Shown here: positions 40,201 to 52,200 of the stretch, one piece after another
Layout: the number at the start of each line of letters is the position of its first letter
How positions within the stretch are numbered: the first letter of the stretch is position 1
Assembly (NCBI GenBank): GCA_025345505.1
Contig: JANVCC010000125.1
Coordinates: forward strand, 5,427,388 to 5,491,387
DNA: 64,000 nt
Direction of reading: 5' to 3'
Source: Todiramphus chloris collaris
Lineage: Eukaryota > Chordata > Aves > Coraciiformes > Alcedinidae
Position numbers and translations under genes: made by a program
Notes under the pieces: generated by a model
Told to the model about the DNA's origin: nothing
Database searches by the model: none
Seen by the model: the letters and a program-made list of their open reading frames with translations, nothing else

Positions 40201-43200
40201 CATTTGCAAAACCACAGGTAGACACTGGGTCCAGTTTGAGGCTCCCAGAACCACCCAGACAGTGATGGATGGCAGTGTGTCCAGTGGAGGCCACCAGGAT
40301 GGTTGGGGTTGGAGAACAGGACATCCAAGCAGAGGCCACAGGCTGATTTGCTCAGCAAGGGGAAGGCCAAGGGGGATCTTACTGTCCTCTGTGACATCTT
40401 AATGGGATGGTGTAGAGCAGGTGGAACCAGCCCTACTCTGAGGACACAAGAGACCCTCCAGGGCAGGAGGCAGGACAGAGCTCTCCAGAGACACATTCCC
40501 ACCTCCATCACCATGTTTCTGTCCTATGATTTTATGAGCATGGAGACAGCTTCCTGCAGTTTTGGGAACAGGGTGAGGCAGAAAATACCCTCTCTTGTGC
40601 TGGGCTCATGCAGCACAGGAAGCAAACACTGAACAACTTAAAAGGCACTTCAGCATGTGCCCCTGCCAGCTGGCCCTGTTGCTGTTCAAGGCCTTTGAGT
40701 GGGAACTTGCTTATGGACCTCAAGAAATAAGGGCCTACATGATAGCAACTGAAACACAACATAACAATAAATACCAGAAAAAACATGTTACTAACTGCCT
40801 GGTACCACTGGAAGTTCCTTAAGGATATCAAAAGCTGCTTAGAACCTCTTCTTCCAGATGAAGAGGTTAATTACCCAGCAGCTATAGAGGTGTATGGGAC
40901 CAGGAGGAACGTGGGTGAGATCTGGGTGAAGGCAACACCATGGAGGGCACATTTGATCACTCCGAGCAGATAATTTTGACGGTACAGTGTGGTCAGATCA
41001 AGTTGGCAGAGAAGCCAGGAGAGGTTTAGGTTGGACATAAGGAACAATTTCTTCATGGAAAGGGTTGTCAAGGTCTGGGTCAGGCTGCCCAGGGCAGTGG
41101 TGGAGTCCCCATCCCTGGAGGGGGTTTCAAAGCCACTGAGATGTGGTGCTGAGGGACCTGGTTTAGTGGTGACCTGGCAGTGCCAAGTTAATGGTTGGAC
41201 TCAATGCTCTTAAAGGTCTCTTCCAATTGAAATGCCTCTACAATTCTAGGGGACAATGCTCTGGATGGGGATAAAAAAAGCAGCACACCTTAGGTTCTTT
41301 GTGTAGCTGTATGTATGGCTTCCTTAGAGGATAAATATGTACATAGTAAATTATTTTGTAATATTATATTATACATCATTTTAAAATACAGTATTATGTA
41401 ATATTACTGTATTTCCACAGTCTTGATGCTCCCGGTGCAAGACCCACAGGTCTAAGTGTCACAGTAGCATTGCCCACGATAAACACTCGCTCAAGGAAAC
41501 TATTTTAGGGGGAAACCGCACATTTTCACCTCTGTAACTATTGGTTGTCTGCAGCTTTTGAATGAAATGCAGTGAGAAAAATATCACCTTCATGCAGCCA
41601 AAGTGCTGAGGGCAAAAGCCACGTTTCAGCATCAGAAAGAGCACCACCTCTTTCACCACAAATGGCTTGAGGGAGGCAAAAAGCCCCACAAGAAACTGCA
41701 TCCTGAGGGGCTTCCAAGCCTCTCCCATAGTCAACACCTCAGCTACTTGTGATACCCAGCCAGGTTGACCTGCAGAGAAAGAATCTCCAAGCTGGACTCT
41801 CACACCAATTAACTCTGAGGGTGGATTTTAAATTAATTAATATCAGTGGTAGGCTACAATAAAATCTAGCAACGATCTGACATTACATCTTTGTCGAGAC
41901 ATCTGGAACAGACACACTCTGGGAATAAATTTGAGTCTCCTACAATTAAGAGGGACTTGTCTGCAAATGCTCATACTTAAGGATGTGATGATACGTGGCA
42001 CATCTGTAGCACAAAAAGCCAGCAGGAGAGGAGAAAGCTGGAGGGTGTTGAGCACTGGAAACATACGTGGTGCTTTACAGTCGCTACGTGACAAATTGTC
42101 ACTTCGTGCCTGTGGCCAGCAGGGAGAGGGAGGGGATTCTGCCCCTCTGCCCTGCTCTCGTAAGACCTCCCCTTCAGTGCTGGGTCCAGCTCGGGAGTGC
42201 TCAGCACAGCAGAGACAGGGACCTGGTGGAGCAGGGCCAGAGGAGCCCCAGCAATGCTGGGAGGGCTGGAACCCCTCTGCTGGGAGAGTTTGGGGTGTTC
42301 AGCCCGGGGAAAAGAAGGCTCTGGGGAGACCTTCTTGTGGCCTTTCAGGACTTGAAGGGGCCTGTCAGAAAGGTGGGGACAGACTTTTTATCAGGACCTG
42401 TTGGGACAGGACAAGGGGTGATGGTTTTAAACTACAAGAGGGAGATTTAGACTGGAGAGAAGGAAGAGAGTTTTGATGCTGAGGGTGTTGAGACCCTGGC
42501 CCAGGATGTCCACATAGGTGGCTGATGCCCCATCCCTGGAACCATTCCAGGTGAGGTTGGCCAGGGTTCTGAGCAACCTGCTCTAGTTGCAGATGTCCCT
42601 GCTCAGTGCAGGGGGTTGGATGAGATGATCTTGAAGGGTCCCTTCCAACCCAAACCATTCTATGATTCCAAATTCTTAATTTACATGTGGGACAGAGAGA
42701 AGAGAAACATGCAGGTTTCCTGGGCTGAACTTGGATGTACTTGTCAGAGTTGGGGAAAAAACCCAAAATACCTGCCAAGAACAATACAGTTGATTTAAAA
42801 AGGGACTTTCTGAGCAGATTTGGCGTTCTTTGCTCACAGAACGGTGGCGTGATCTCTTTCCAACCAGAAACTGCAGCTTTCTTCTCAGCTTCCAACCACC
42901 TCATAGCAGAGGCCAGGGGAGAAAAGTAGCAGCCAGAGCTTCACTGAATCAACAGCCAGTTAAATAGCTGTGTCTCAAGCTTCTGACACGCTCCTCCTGA
43001 GCATAAACCGCGTTGTTCCTCCCCGCGAGTACAGACCTGGCGATGTATCGGCTCGTAGCTGATCTGTTCAGGCAGCTGGATGGAGAGAAGCCAGGACTGG
43101 GCACACAGTGCAACCTTGCTGCTGGAAACAGAGAAGAAAACATAGATATTTTGCTCAGAATCAAGTAATTTTGCAGGAATTCACAATTTTGCAGACCCTG

Positions 43201-46200
43201 GTATCTTAAGTTCACAGCAATGCTGGGAGGGCTGGAACCCCTCTGCTGGGAGGCCAGGCTGGGAGAGCTGGGGGGGTTCAGCCTGGAGAAGAGAAGGCTC
43301 CGGGGAGACCTTCTTGTGGCCTTTCAGGACTTGAAGGGGCCTGTCAGAGAGATAGGGACAGACTTTTTATCAGGACCTGTTGTGACAGGACATGGGGTGA
43401 TGGTTTTAAACTCAAAAAGGGAGATTTAGACTGGAGAGAATGAGGAAATTGTTGTTGCTGAGGGTGGTGAGACCCTGGCCCAGGTTGTCCAGAGCAGTGT
43501 TGATGCCCCATCTGTGGAAACGATCCAGGTCAGGTTGGCTGGGGCTCTGAGCAACCTGCTCTCGTTGCAGATGTCCCTGCATAGTGTGCAGAGGGTGGAC
43601 TAGGTGACCTTTAAAGGTCCCTTCTAACCCAAACCATTTGATGGTTCTCTGATCTTACTCTTTAACCCAAAGCAAGCACTGCGCAGAGCCTGGATGGGTG
43701 AGGATGTCCTTTAGAGACCTCCACGTTGCTGGCACCTCAGGAGTGACCACAGCAAAAGGGCTCCTTGCCAGCTCCAAACACAGCAGAGACCTTTCCCCTC
43801 AGCACCTGAACATGACAAGAACCCCTTCCAAGCAACTTGCACCGTTGGTCCAGCGGATTTCCACGCTCCATTTGTCTGCTCCCTGCAGCTGGCCAGGGAA
43901 ATGCAGAGCGTGCCTCCGATACAGGCACATAATTAAATCATCCTTGACTGGCACAGGAAAAGGAACGAATTGAAAACAAAGGCTTCATCTCAGCTTTCCA
44001 GGTGGTTTGAGAGCGGCTCAGTCACTCACCTGCCAGCCCGGGCGCGTTGGGGAGTTGAGCGAGTGGAATTTGATAGCGCGGCATCGCGCGCTCCCCGCGC
44101 GCGGCTGTCACTCGGGCTGCCGGCCTCGGCGAAGCCCCATCTGTTCCCTCTGCAGATGAACAGCGGCGGCGCAGGCGCGGTGCCGGCGCGGGCAGCGCAT
44201 GCCCGTCCATCAGATGCGCCGCGCGGTTCACCGGCGAGCAAACGCGAGCTTGCCGCGAGCGCGCCGCGTAGCGACCGGGCGTTTGAGCCACCACTGAGGG
44301 GTTGGGGGTTTGGTTTTTTTTTGGCCTGTTTTTTGGCTTCCCCCTCACTGCAGAGCTGCCTCGCTGTAGGAGCATCTTTCCAATGAGTTTGCGGCTCAAA
44401 AATGAACACCCATCGGGTTTGGGTCACTTGGAAGAGCATCTCTTAGTGAGGACGTGGGTTACAAGGCTGGCACACTGGAGCAAGGTTGACCTCCCAACTG
44501 TAGGGAGATGTAGGGAGATGTAGGGATGATGTAGGGAGAAAGACCCAAATTGAAGCCCAACCATTAGGGTAGGGATGGAGCTTCCTTCAGTGCTTTGTGA
44601 TTCTGTTGAATGCTCCTTCAAGCAAGCTCAGCAGGACTGGCTACACCAGGAGCCCTGGGGCAGCAGATGATGTCTCTAAATATTTAATACTCGGGCATAA
44701 AGCAGACTCTCGGGGATGAAGACCCTCCCACACTTGTGTGCCACACTTTTAGTTAAAGCAGCCTGACAAGCACATCTCGGCTAGAAAGGAGGAATCCCCA
44801 AAGAAATAAAGAGATAAGGAAATAAAGGGTGCAACAGCCTTGTGCCACTGGTTTTTGATTTATATACATGAAAAATACATCCATGCTATGATGTTAGGCT
44901 ATGGTTTTTTGCCTAGCTTTTATCTTCTGGCTGTTATATGGACAGGGGATGTGAAGCTCCCATTATGGGGTCCTGCTGTGAATTAACTTACAGGCTGGAG
45001 GGATGTTAACTGCCTGAGAGATGGTCCCATCCACAGCAAAATACAGGTGAGAAACATCTGTCCAGTGTTTGGCAAACATCAGCCTGGCAGCTGGCAAAGA
45101 GCTCCTTCATCCACACTGTCCCACCTCCTCATTACTCACCCCGCATGCAAATCCCTTCCAAAGTATTAGAAAAACACTTAAATATTTTATGGAATCCCAG
45201 CATGGTGGGGGTTGGAAGGGACCTCTGGAGATCATCTGGTCCAAGCCCCCTGATCCAGCAGGGTCACCCAGAGCAGGGGTGTCCAGGCAGGTTTGAAATT
45301 GTCCAGGCAGGTTGGAATCTCTCCAGAGAAGGAGATTCCACAACCTCTCTAGGCAGCCTGGGCCAGACTCTGACACCATCACAGCAAAGAATTTTCTCCT
45401 CCTGGTCAGATGGAACCTCCCGAGTTCCAGTTTGTGCCCACTGTCCCTTGTCCTGCTGATGGGCACCACTGACAAGAGTCTGGCCCCATCCTCTTGACTT
45501 CTGGGGGCCTTTTAGCTATTGATCAGCATTGATCAGATCCCCTCTCAGGCTGCTCTTCTCCAGATAAACAGCCCCAGGGCTCTCAGCCTTTCCTCAGCAC
45601 AGAGATGCTACAGGCTCCTTAGCATTTCAGTCACTGGACTCTCTCCAGTAGTTCCTGGTCTCTCTTGAACTGGGGAGACCACAACTGGACCCCCACAACT
45701 GGACCCAATATCCCAGAGGTGGCCTTGCTAGGGCAGAGTAGAGAGGTAGGAGAACCTCCCTCGACCTGCTGCCCGCATTATTCTGAATGCACCTCAGGAC
45801 ACCATTGGACTGCTTGTCTAAGAGGGTCTATTGCTGTCTCATGGGCAACTTGTCCACCAGCACTCCCCGGTCCTTCTCCATGGAGCTGCTTCCCAGCAGG
45901 TCACCCCTCCCCTGTACTGGTGCATGGGGTAATTCCTCCCCAGGTGCAGGACCCAACACTTGCCCTTCTTGAACTTCATGAGGTTCCTCTCTGCCCAACT
46001 CTCCAGCCAGTCCAGGTCTTGTCTAATGTTAGCAGAGCTCTGGTGTGTCAGCCACTCAAATGTTTACCCAGGAGGAGACAATAATGCTGCCAGTTTAACA
46101 AGTTCCATAATTACACATTTTACCATCAATTGGGATTTACAGAGGAAACTCGGACTCCGGTGCAATGGTATTTTTAGAAGCTTTTCCACTGTGCAAAAAA

Positions 46201-49200
46201 GAAACTGAAAAACAAGCAAGGCTCTCTGAGCATCGGAGCTGCAAGGGAGGAGATGCAGGCGAACATGTTTCATGTCTCAGGCTTTAAGGAGGTCCAAGGA
46301 GCCCAAGCTTTGATTTTTAGAGTGGTTACCAACTCGGGATGCCCTGTAAAGAGCCACTACCGAGAGATCTGCACTAATAAATACAAAACACACGATAATT
46401 TGCAGACAGTGGAGATTCAGGGTGGGTCCATATTATCCGACAGTGCGAAACCGGCGCCGTGCATCAGACACTGGAGAACTGGATAAAGGTTAAAGTGGAA
46501 AAGATTTAGGAGCTGAAATTTGCTGCAGTCTGGACTATATGAAACAAAAAAAAACCCTGAAATGATGCCTCCGGGGCTTGACTTGGATCTCTGGGAGATG
46601 TAACACACTTATGACACGTAACTCTTTGGCCCAGACAAGAGGTTTTGACTTTTCAGGACCAATGCCCGTCCCAAATCTGTCCCCTTTTTCTCCACAACCA
46701 GGGGGAGAGCATCAGGACTCAGTGGTACCCTGGGATCGGGAGAGGGACTCATGCATCCCGTGTCACGCTCTCCGTAGTTCCGAAAGTCCCTCACTGCGGA
46801 GGTTTAAATAAGCAGCACAGCGAGTCCCTCCCCTGTGTGCACTCAGAGGCAGCGAGGACAACAGGGGGAGAAAACCAAAAAAAGGCTGGAAGGAAAAAAA
46901 AGCTGCTGGGGAGAGCATCAAGAACTGCACATGAAGGGCTTTTTAACTGATTGCACACAGCACGGCAGCGTCAGGCTTGATATTTTATACCCCGCAGAAG
47001 GGACAGGTGGTTCTTTCTCTCTCTGCTTCTTTTCTGATTTTTTTTTTCTTCCTTTTCCCCCCCTTTCTTAATGATTTAGTCGGTTTGAAGCGCGTCGTCC
47101 GTAAGGAAATCCACAGCCCGTGCAAACGGGGCTTGTTTCTCATCATGCATCATCCCAACCCGACGCCGGCGGCTCGCGGCGTTCTCAAGCGCGCTTGTCG
47201 TACCTAACCCAGCCGTCAGCCTCGCCGCGTCTCTCCGGAGGGAGCGGGAGCTGTCATGTTCATTAAATGCATGATTACAGCTATGATTAATAGCAGGGGG
47301 CTACAGCCCGACTCCTTTCTTTATTTATTTATCTCCCCCTTTGCTCCTCTAAAGGAATCCACAGCCAAGCGGTCCCACAGCATTTGTTTCTCGCTTGAAA
47401 TTCCAGCTTTTGATGGAAAAAAAAAAAGCAACAAGCCACAATTCAGCCCCACCAAAGGCTCCACAACCACAAAATAAATGTAAAATGAGCGCGTCGCCTG
47501 CTGCACCCCTCCACCAACATTCCTACATGAATTATGACCTTTATTTTGTTTACATAACCCTAAATCTCAGGGCTCGAGAGCCTGTAAACTGGTCCTCCTC
47601 CTCCAGGGAAAGGTTGGCAGAGATTTGGAAGCCCACGAACCATGCTTGAGGGCCAACACTCAGTGCTCTTCCAGCAGAGCGGAGCTGAATGTTTCCATCC
47701 AGCTCCAACACCCCTGCTCAGCTCCCCTTCACCCAAGGGCTCACGAGGTAAGAAACACACACACCGAAAAGGATGCTTGAAATGTTCCTTTGAGTGAAAA
47801 AAACAGCTGCAAATATTGCACGGATGGACTGCAGTTAATTATTACCTGCTTAATTATTTAGGAAGGACTTTATTGCTCCTAGGGCACAGCTCAAGGACCA
47901 GAACCTCATCGTGCAGAAAGGTTTGTTTGCATATCTTATCCGGTAATTTATTTTTTATATGGTGGGAAGGCTGTAGAAGATTGAAATAGCCTAAAAGAAA
48001 AGTGAGAAGCTGCAGAGCACTGAGGCCAAGGGTTGTGTAAGCGGGACAAGAGCATCGCATTAGAGTGATGGACAGAGTCAGTCCCACAGGTCACCCTCCT
48101 CGGGGACAGAGCCCATTGCTGCCCATCTGTTTCAACTGCACCAAATTACAGATAATTTATGGAAATCTTACACAGGGAAGGAAACAACTAGGGCTTTGCC
48201 CCAGCGACCTCAGCCAGCAGACAGTCGGCTCCCCCGGACGATGCTCCGATCGTAACGGGGTCATCCCGGCGTTCCATCCTTTTTTGCTCGTCAAGGGAAG
48301 GGGTTTTGCCACCAGGCACGCTTGGTTCTGCTCAGTCTGTTTCGACATGACCCTGACAGGCAGGAAGAGGCTTCCTTTACTTTAATAGGTCCCATTATAA
48401 CCCCGCTTTGCCCAGCGCGGCGCAGGCAGCCTACTTTGGAAACAGCCGAGCGATTCATTTTGCGCGGCTCTCCCTTCGCTTTTATTGCTGAACAAAAAGT
48501 TTTGACGCTGGCACTCGGGGAAATTTATTTCTTTAATTATTATTCATTTAAGCGGGTTCCACTGTTTCAGATGATCAGCACTAGCAGCTGCTGGGGGTAA
48601 TTTATTTTACTCACCGGACAGCAGAAGCCCTCACTCTCTAGAAGGTAACAGCAAAAGAAGGGATGAGCTGCGGCTGCACGAGCGGAGATTTTAACGCTTT
48701 CCTGCCTGATTGCACCCCAGCTCTGAACAGGAACACGCACATCCCTTGGTCAGGTGGTCACGAGCATTTTATTAGTGAAGCAACCTCAATTAACGAAGCA
48801 CACACCAGACTGGATGTACAAGCAGCTTGGAAGGAGTGTGAAGGGGCTGCTGTGGAGCATCTCCTGAGCTCTGCGAGCTCTGGTCTACGCCAGTGCTAGA
48901 TCTAGAGGTGTTCCTCCAGAAGGTTGGGTCCCTACGCTCCAGCGCCTGCAATCCCAGAGTCGAGGGATTGAGCTCAAAAAGGACCAAGGGATTGAGCAAT
49001 CCCATTGAGCTCAAGACGGGTAAGGGATTGAGCAATCCCAAAGACAAGGGACTGAGTTCAAAAGGAGCCAAGAGATTAAGGTCAAAAGGAGTAAAGGATT
49101 GAACAATCCTAAAACTATGAGACTGAGATTGAAGAAACTGTGGAATTGAGCTCAAAAGAGGTAAGGTCAAAAGGGGTAAGGGATTGAATAATCTCAAAGA

Positions 49201-52200
49201 CAAAGGATCTAGATTGAAGAGGCCATGGAATTGAGCCCAAAACGGGTAAGGGATTAAGATCAAAAGGGGTAAGGGATTGAGTAATCCCAAAGACAAGGGA
49301 TAGAGTTCAAAAGTGGTGAAAGGATTCTCAAAGGGATAAGGGATTGAGCAATCCCCAAACCATGAGACAGAGCATGAAGGGGCCAAGAGATAGAGCTAAA
49401 AAGGGGCAAGAGATTGAGCAGTCCTCAAAATCAACGGATTGAGATTTAATGGTCTGAGGGATTGAGCAATCCCAAAACCAAGGGATTGAGTCTAAAGGGG
49501 CTGCTGACCACAAGTGCATCCCAGTGCAAGCAACACCAAAACGGCTGAAATCTGAAGAAAACAATACTCCAGTTGTTCCTGTTCTCACGCCTCACTGCAT
49601 TGGGTTGGCCTCTCCTCCACCAACTTCTTCCATACCCCTCCATCACTTGGTATCACACGTTCAAGGTGTTCAATCTTATATCTTCCCCTGCTTACCCCAT
49701 CTAGAGCACTGCATTCAGCTCTGGGGAGCTCAGTGTAAGAAAGACATGGACTTGTTAGAGCACCAGAGGAGGTCACAAAGAGATCAAGGGGGTGGAGAAA
49801 CTTCCCTATGAGGCCAGGCTGAGAGTTGGGGTTGTTCAGCCTGGAGAAAAGAAGGCTCCAGGGAGACCTTATTGTGGCCTTCCAGTACTTAAAGGGGGCC
49901 TACAGGAATGCTGGAGGGCAACTCTTGACCAGGGAGTGCAGTGATAGGACAAGGGGTAATGGTTTTAAACTGAAAGAGGAGAGATTTAGATCAGATATTA
50001 GGAAGAAATTCCCCACTATGAGGGAGGTGAGACACTGGGAGGTTGCCCAGAGAAGCTGTGGATACCCAGTCCCTGGAAGTGTTGAAGGCCAGACTGGACA
50101 CTGGGCTTTGAGCAACCTGGTCTAGTAGAAGGTGTCCCTGCCCATGACAGGGAGGTTGGAACTAGATGATCTTTAAGGTCCTTTCCAACTCAAACCATTC
50201 AATGATTCTATGATTCTTTTAAAAGGACAAGCAGCTCAGAGGAGAGAGCATCATTCACACAAGCCCTTGGCCAGCTCAGTGGCAGTGCCAGGCACTTTAT
50301 CATCCTTGCAAACACAGAAAGTGCGTTTCTGCGGTGCTCAGCACTTCTAAAATTAGTTGGTAAACAAGGAGCCGAGCGTGCACTTTCTCCCAGCTCATGG
50401 CTCCCTGTGCCATGGTTCTCGTCCTTCTCCTTCCGTCAAGTGTGGAGTTCTTCCACGGCATCTGAGCTCGTGTTTCATGAGTACCAGTCATCCATCTTCA
50501 GCATGATGCAGTGGGAAAGCTCACACCTTCAGCCTCCTCAGGAAAGCACTAAGGTGCTGTCACTTCAGGGAGGGGAAACTGAGGCAGGAGTGCATCTAGA
50601 TGCAGGGAAAGACCCCCAACCCCAAAGGGCTGAACTCAACCACATGTTTAAAATTAATTTGCTCCTCTGTGATCAGGGCCACTGTTATGGGTGTACTGGG
50701 AGACACACATCACATTCTCAGGAGTTCCTCTTAAACCACCACCTTTGGGATCTTGGCAATCATGGGTATCTCCATGGCTTCTGGATCATAGAATCATTTA
50801 GGTTGCACCTTTAAGATCATCTAGTCCAACTGTTAACTCAGCACTGCCAGGGCACCACTAAACCACGTCCCTCAGCACCACATCTCCACAGCTTTGAAAC
50901 CCCTCCAGAGGTGGGGACTCCACCACTGCCCTGGGCAGCCTGGGACAGGACTTCACAATCCTTTCCAGGAAGAAATTGTTCTTTATGTCCAACCTAAACC
51001 TCCCCTGGCACAACCCAGGGCCATTTCCTCTTGTCCTATTGCTTGTTCCTTGGGAGAAGAGACCAACCCCACCTGGCTCCAACCTCCTGTCAGGGAGTTG
51101 TCTAGAGTGAGAAAGTCTCCCCTGAACCTCCTTTTCTCCACACTGAACAATCCCAGTTCTCTCAGATCCTATGGTTGTGGAGAAAAACGGAAACCCACTA
51201 ATCAATAAAATCATGCAGCTCAAGGATTTGGCTGTCACCCACGAGCATCCCTCCAGCAGCTGAATCCCAGCCATGCTGGAGCATCCCCAAAGCCACCAGC
51301 CTTTCATGATACCACAGGTCCTTCCTAAGGGGTAAAACCTCAGTGGAAGTGGTGCAGGTGAGGATTTGCCCTTGGAAAGCAGCCTGGACACCATCAGAGC
51401 ACCACTGGAGCCAGCCCCAGCTCACCGTGTGCAACACCTCTCAGCACTGCGGCAGCTCGTGCCTAGATTGGGGTCAGGGCTGTTTTCCGGACAATGTCAA
51501 ACCTTAATTTGGTTTCTGCTGCTTTCAATCTTGTACAGGGCTGTGTTTTTTTTCTTTCCTTTTCCCTTTCGAATTTCATTGTGAAACAAGACGTTGCCAG
51601 GACCTTTTGCTACTTTCCTCAATTCCGGGAAAATTCGTCAAGCGACTGAATAACGTTTTAGCTGCTGTAGAAACGAAGGAAAACCTTGGTTTTGAGCAGA
51701 GAAACCCAATTATTGCGCTTGTTTAAATAATTGCAACATATCAAATGCTTTCCATGCCATCCCGCTGACTAATTTGTAATACTTCTGCAATGTGACAAGT
51801 AGATTGTTGAAGAAATAAATCCCACTTATCGCAGAGCTTTTCCGTGGTGCATATAGCAAGGGTGTCCACATTTGCACCTAGATCTTTTCTTCAGAGCCTC
51901 TTCCATCCCTGCTTGAGTGGCTGAGTTATGGTACATCTGAGCTCACTGGTCATCTGGGAAGGCAAAAAGTCTTTTTATTTCTATAGTTAATCTTTAGTGT
52001 TCAGGACATAAAGCCAGGAGTTGGAGATAGCCCTTTGGGAGTGGAGCCACAAGTGTGATGACAGCACAGTTCTCAGCAGCTGTTAGGAACCACTGTGATG
52101 ACACTGACATGTTAGCTTAGAGAACTGAGATGTCTTCTGAACCTGCACACAATGTAATGCTTGGTCCTGGTTTGAGTGACAACAGAACTGATTCTGTTCA

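Larger units (their letters stand above)
39754..43036 (-). other. 3.3-kb ZC3H3 intron
   Basis: Phase-2 intron between the linker exon and the finger-1 exon. CR1 occupies 40.2-40.5, 41.0-41.25 and 42.1-42.7 kb. The remaining pieces (39754-40204, 40481-41014, 41251-42109) show no exon; 41330-41420 is very AT-rich. Confidence 0.85.

Noticed and set aside
41330..41420. Strongly AT-rich stretch that could be an origin or matrix attachment site
   Set aside because: Composition alone does not support either call.
43970..44386. 138-codon plus-strand frame across the CpG island
   Set aside because: Open frames are expected in CpG-rich DNA. There is no family match, and the donor and phase evidence favour the minus strand.
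48790..49386. 198-codon minus-strand open frame with repeated [11 protein letters not shown] units
   Set aside because: It is the translation of the minisatellite at 48955-49500; the tandem unit lacks stops in that frame. No start context, splice sites or family.
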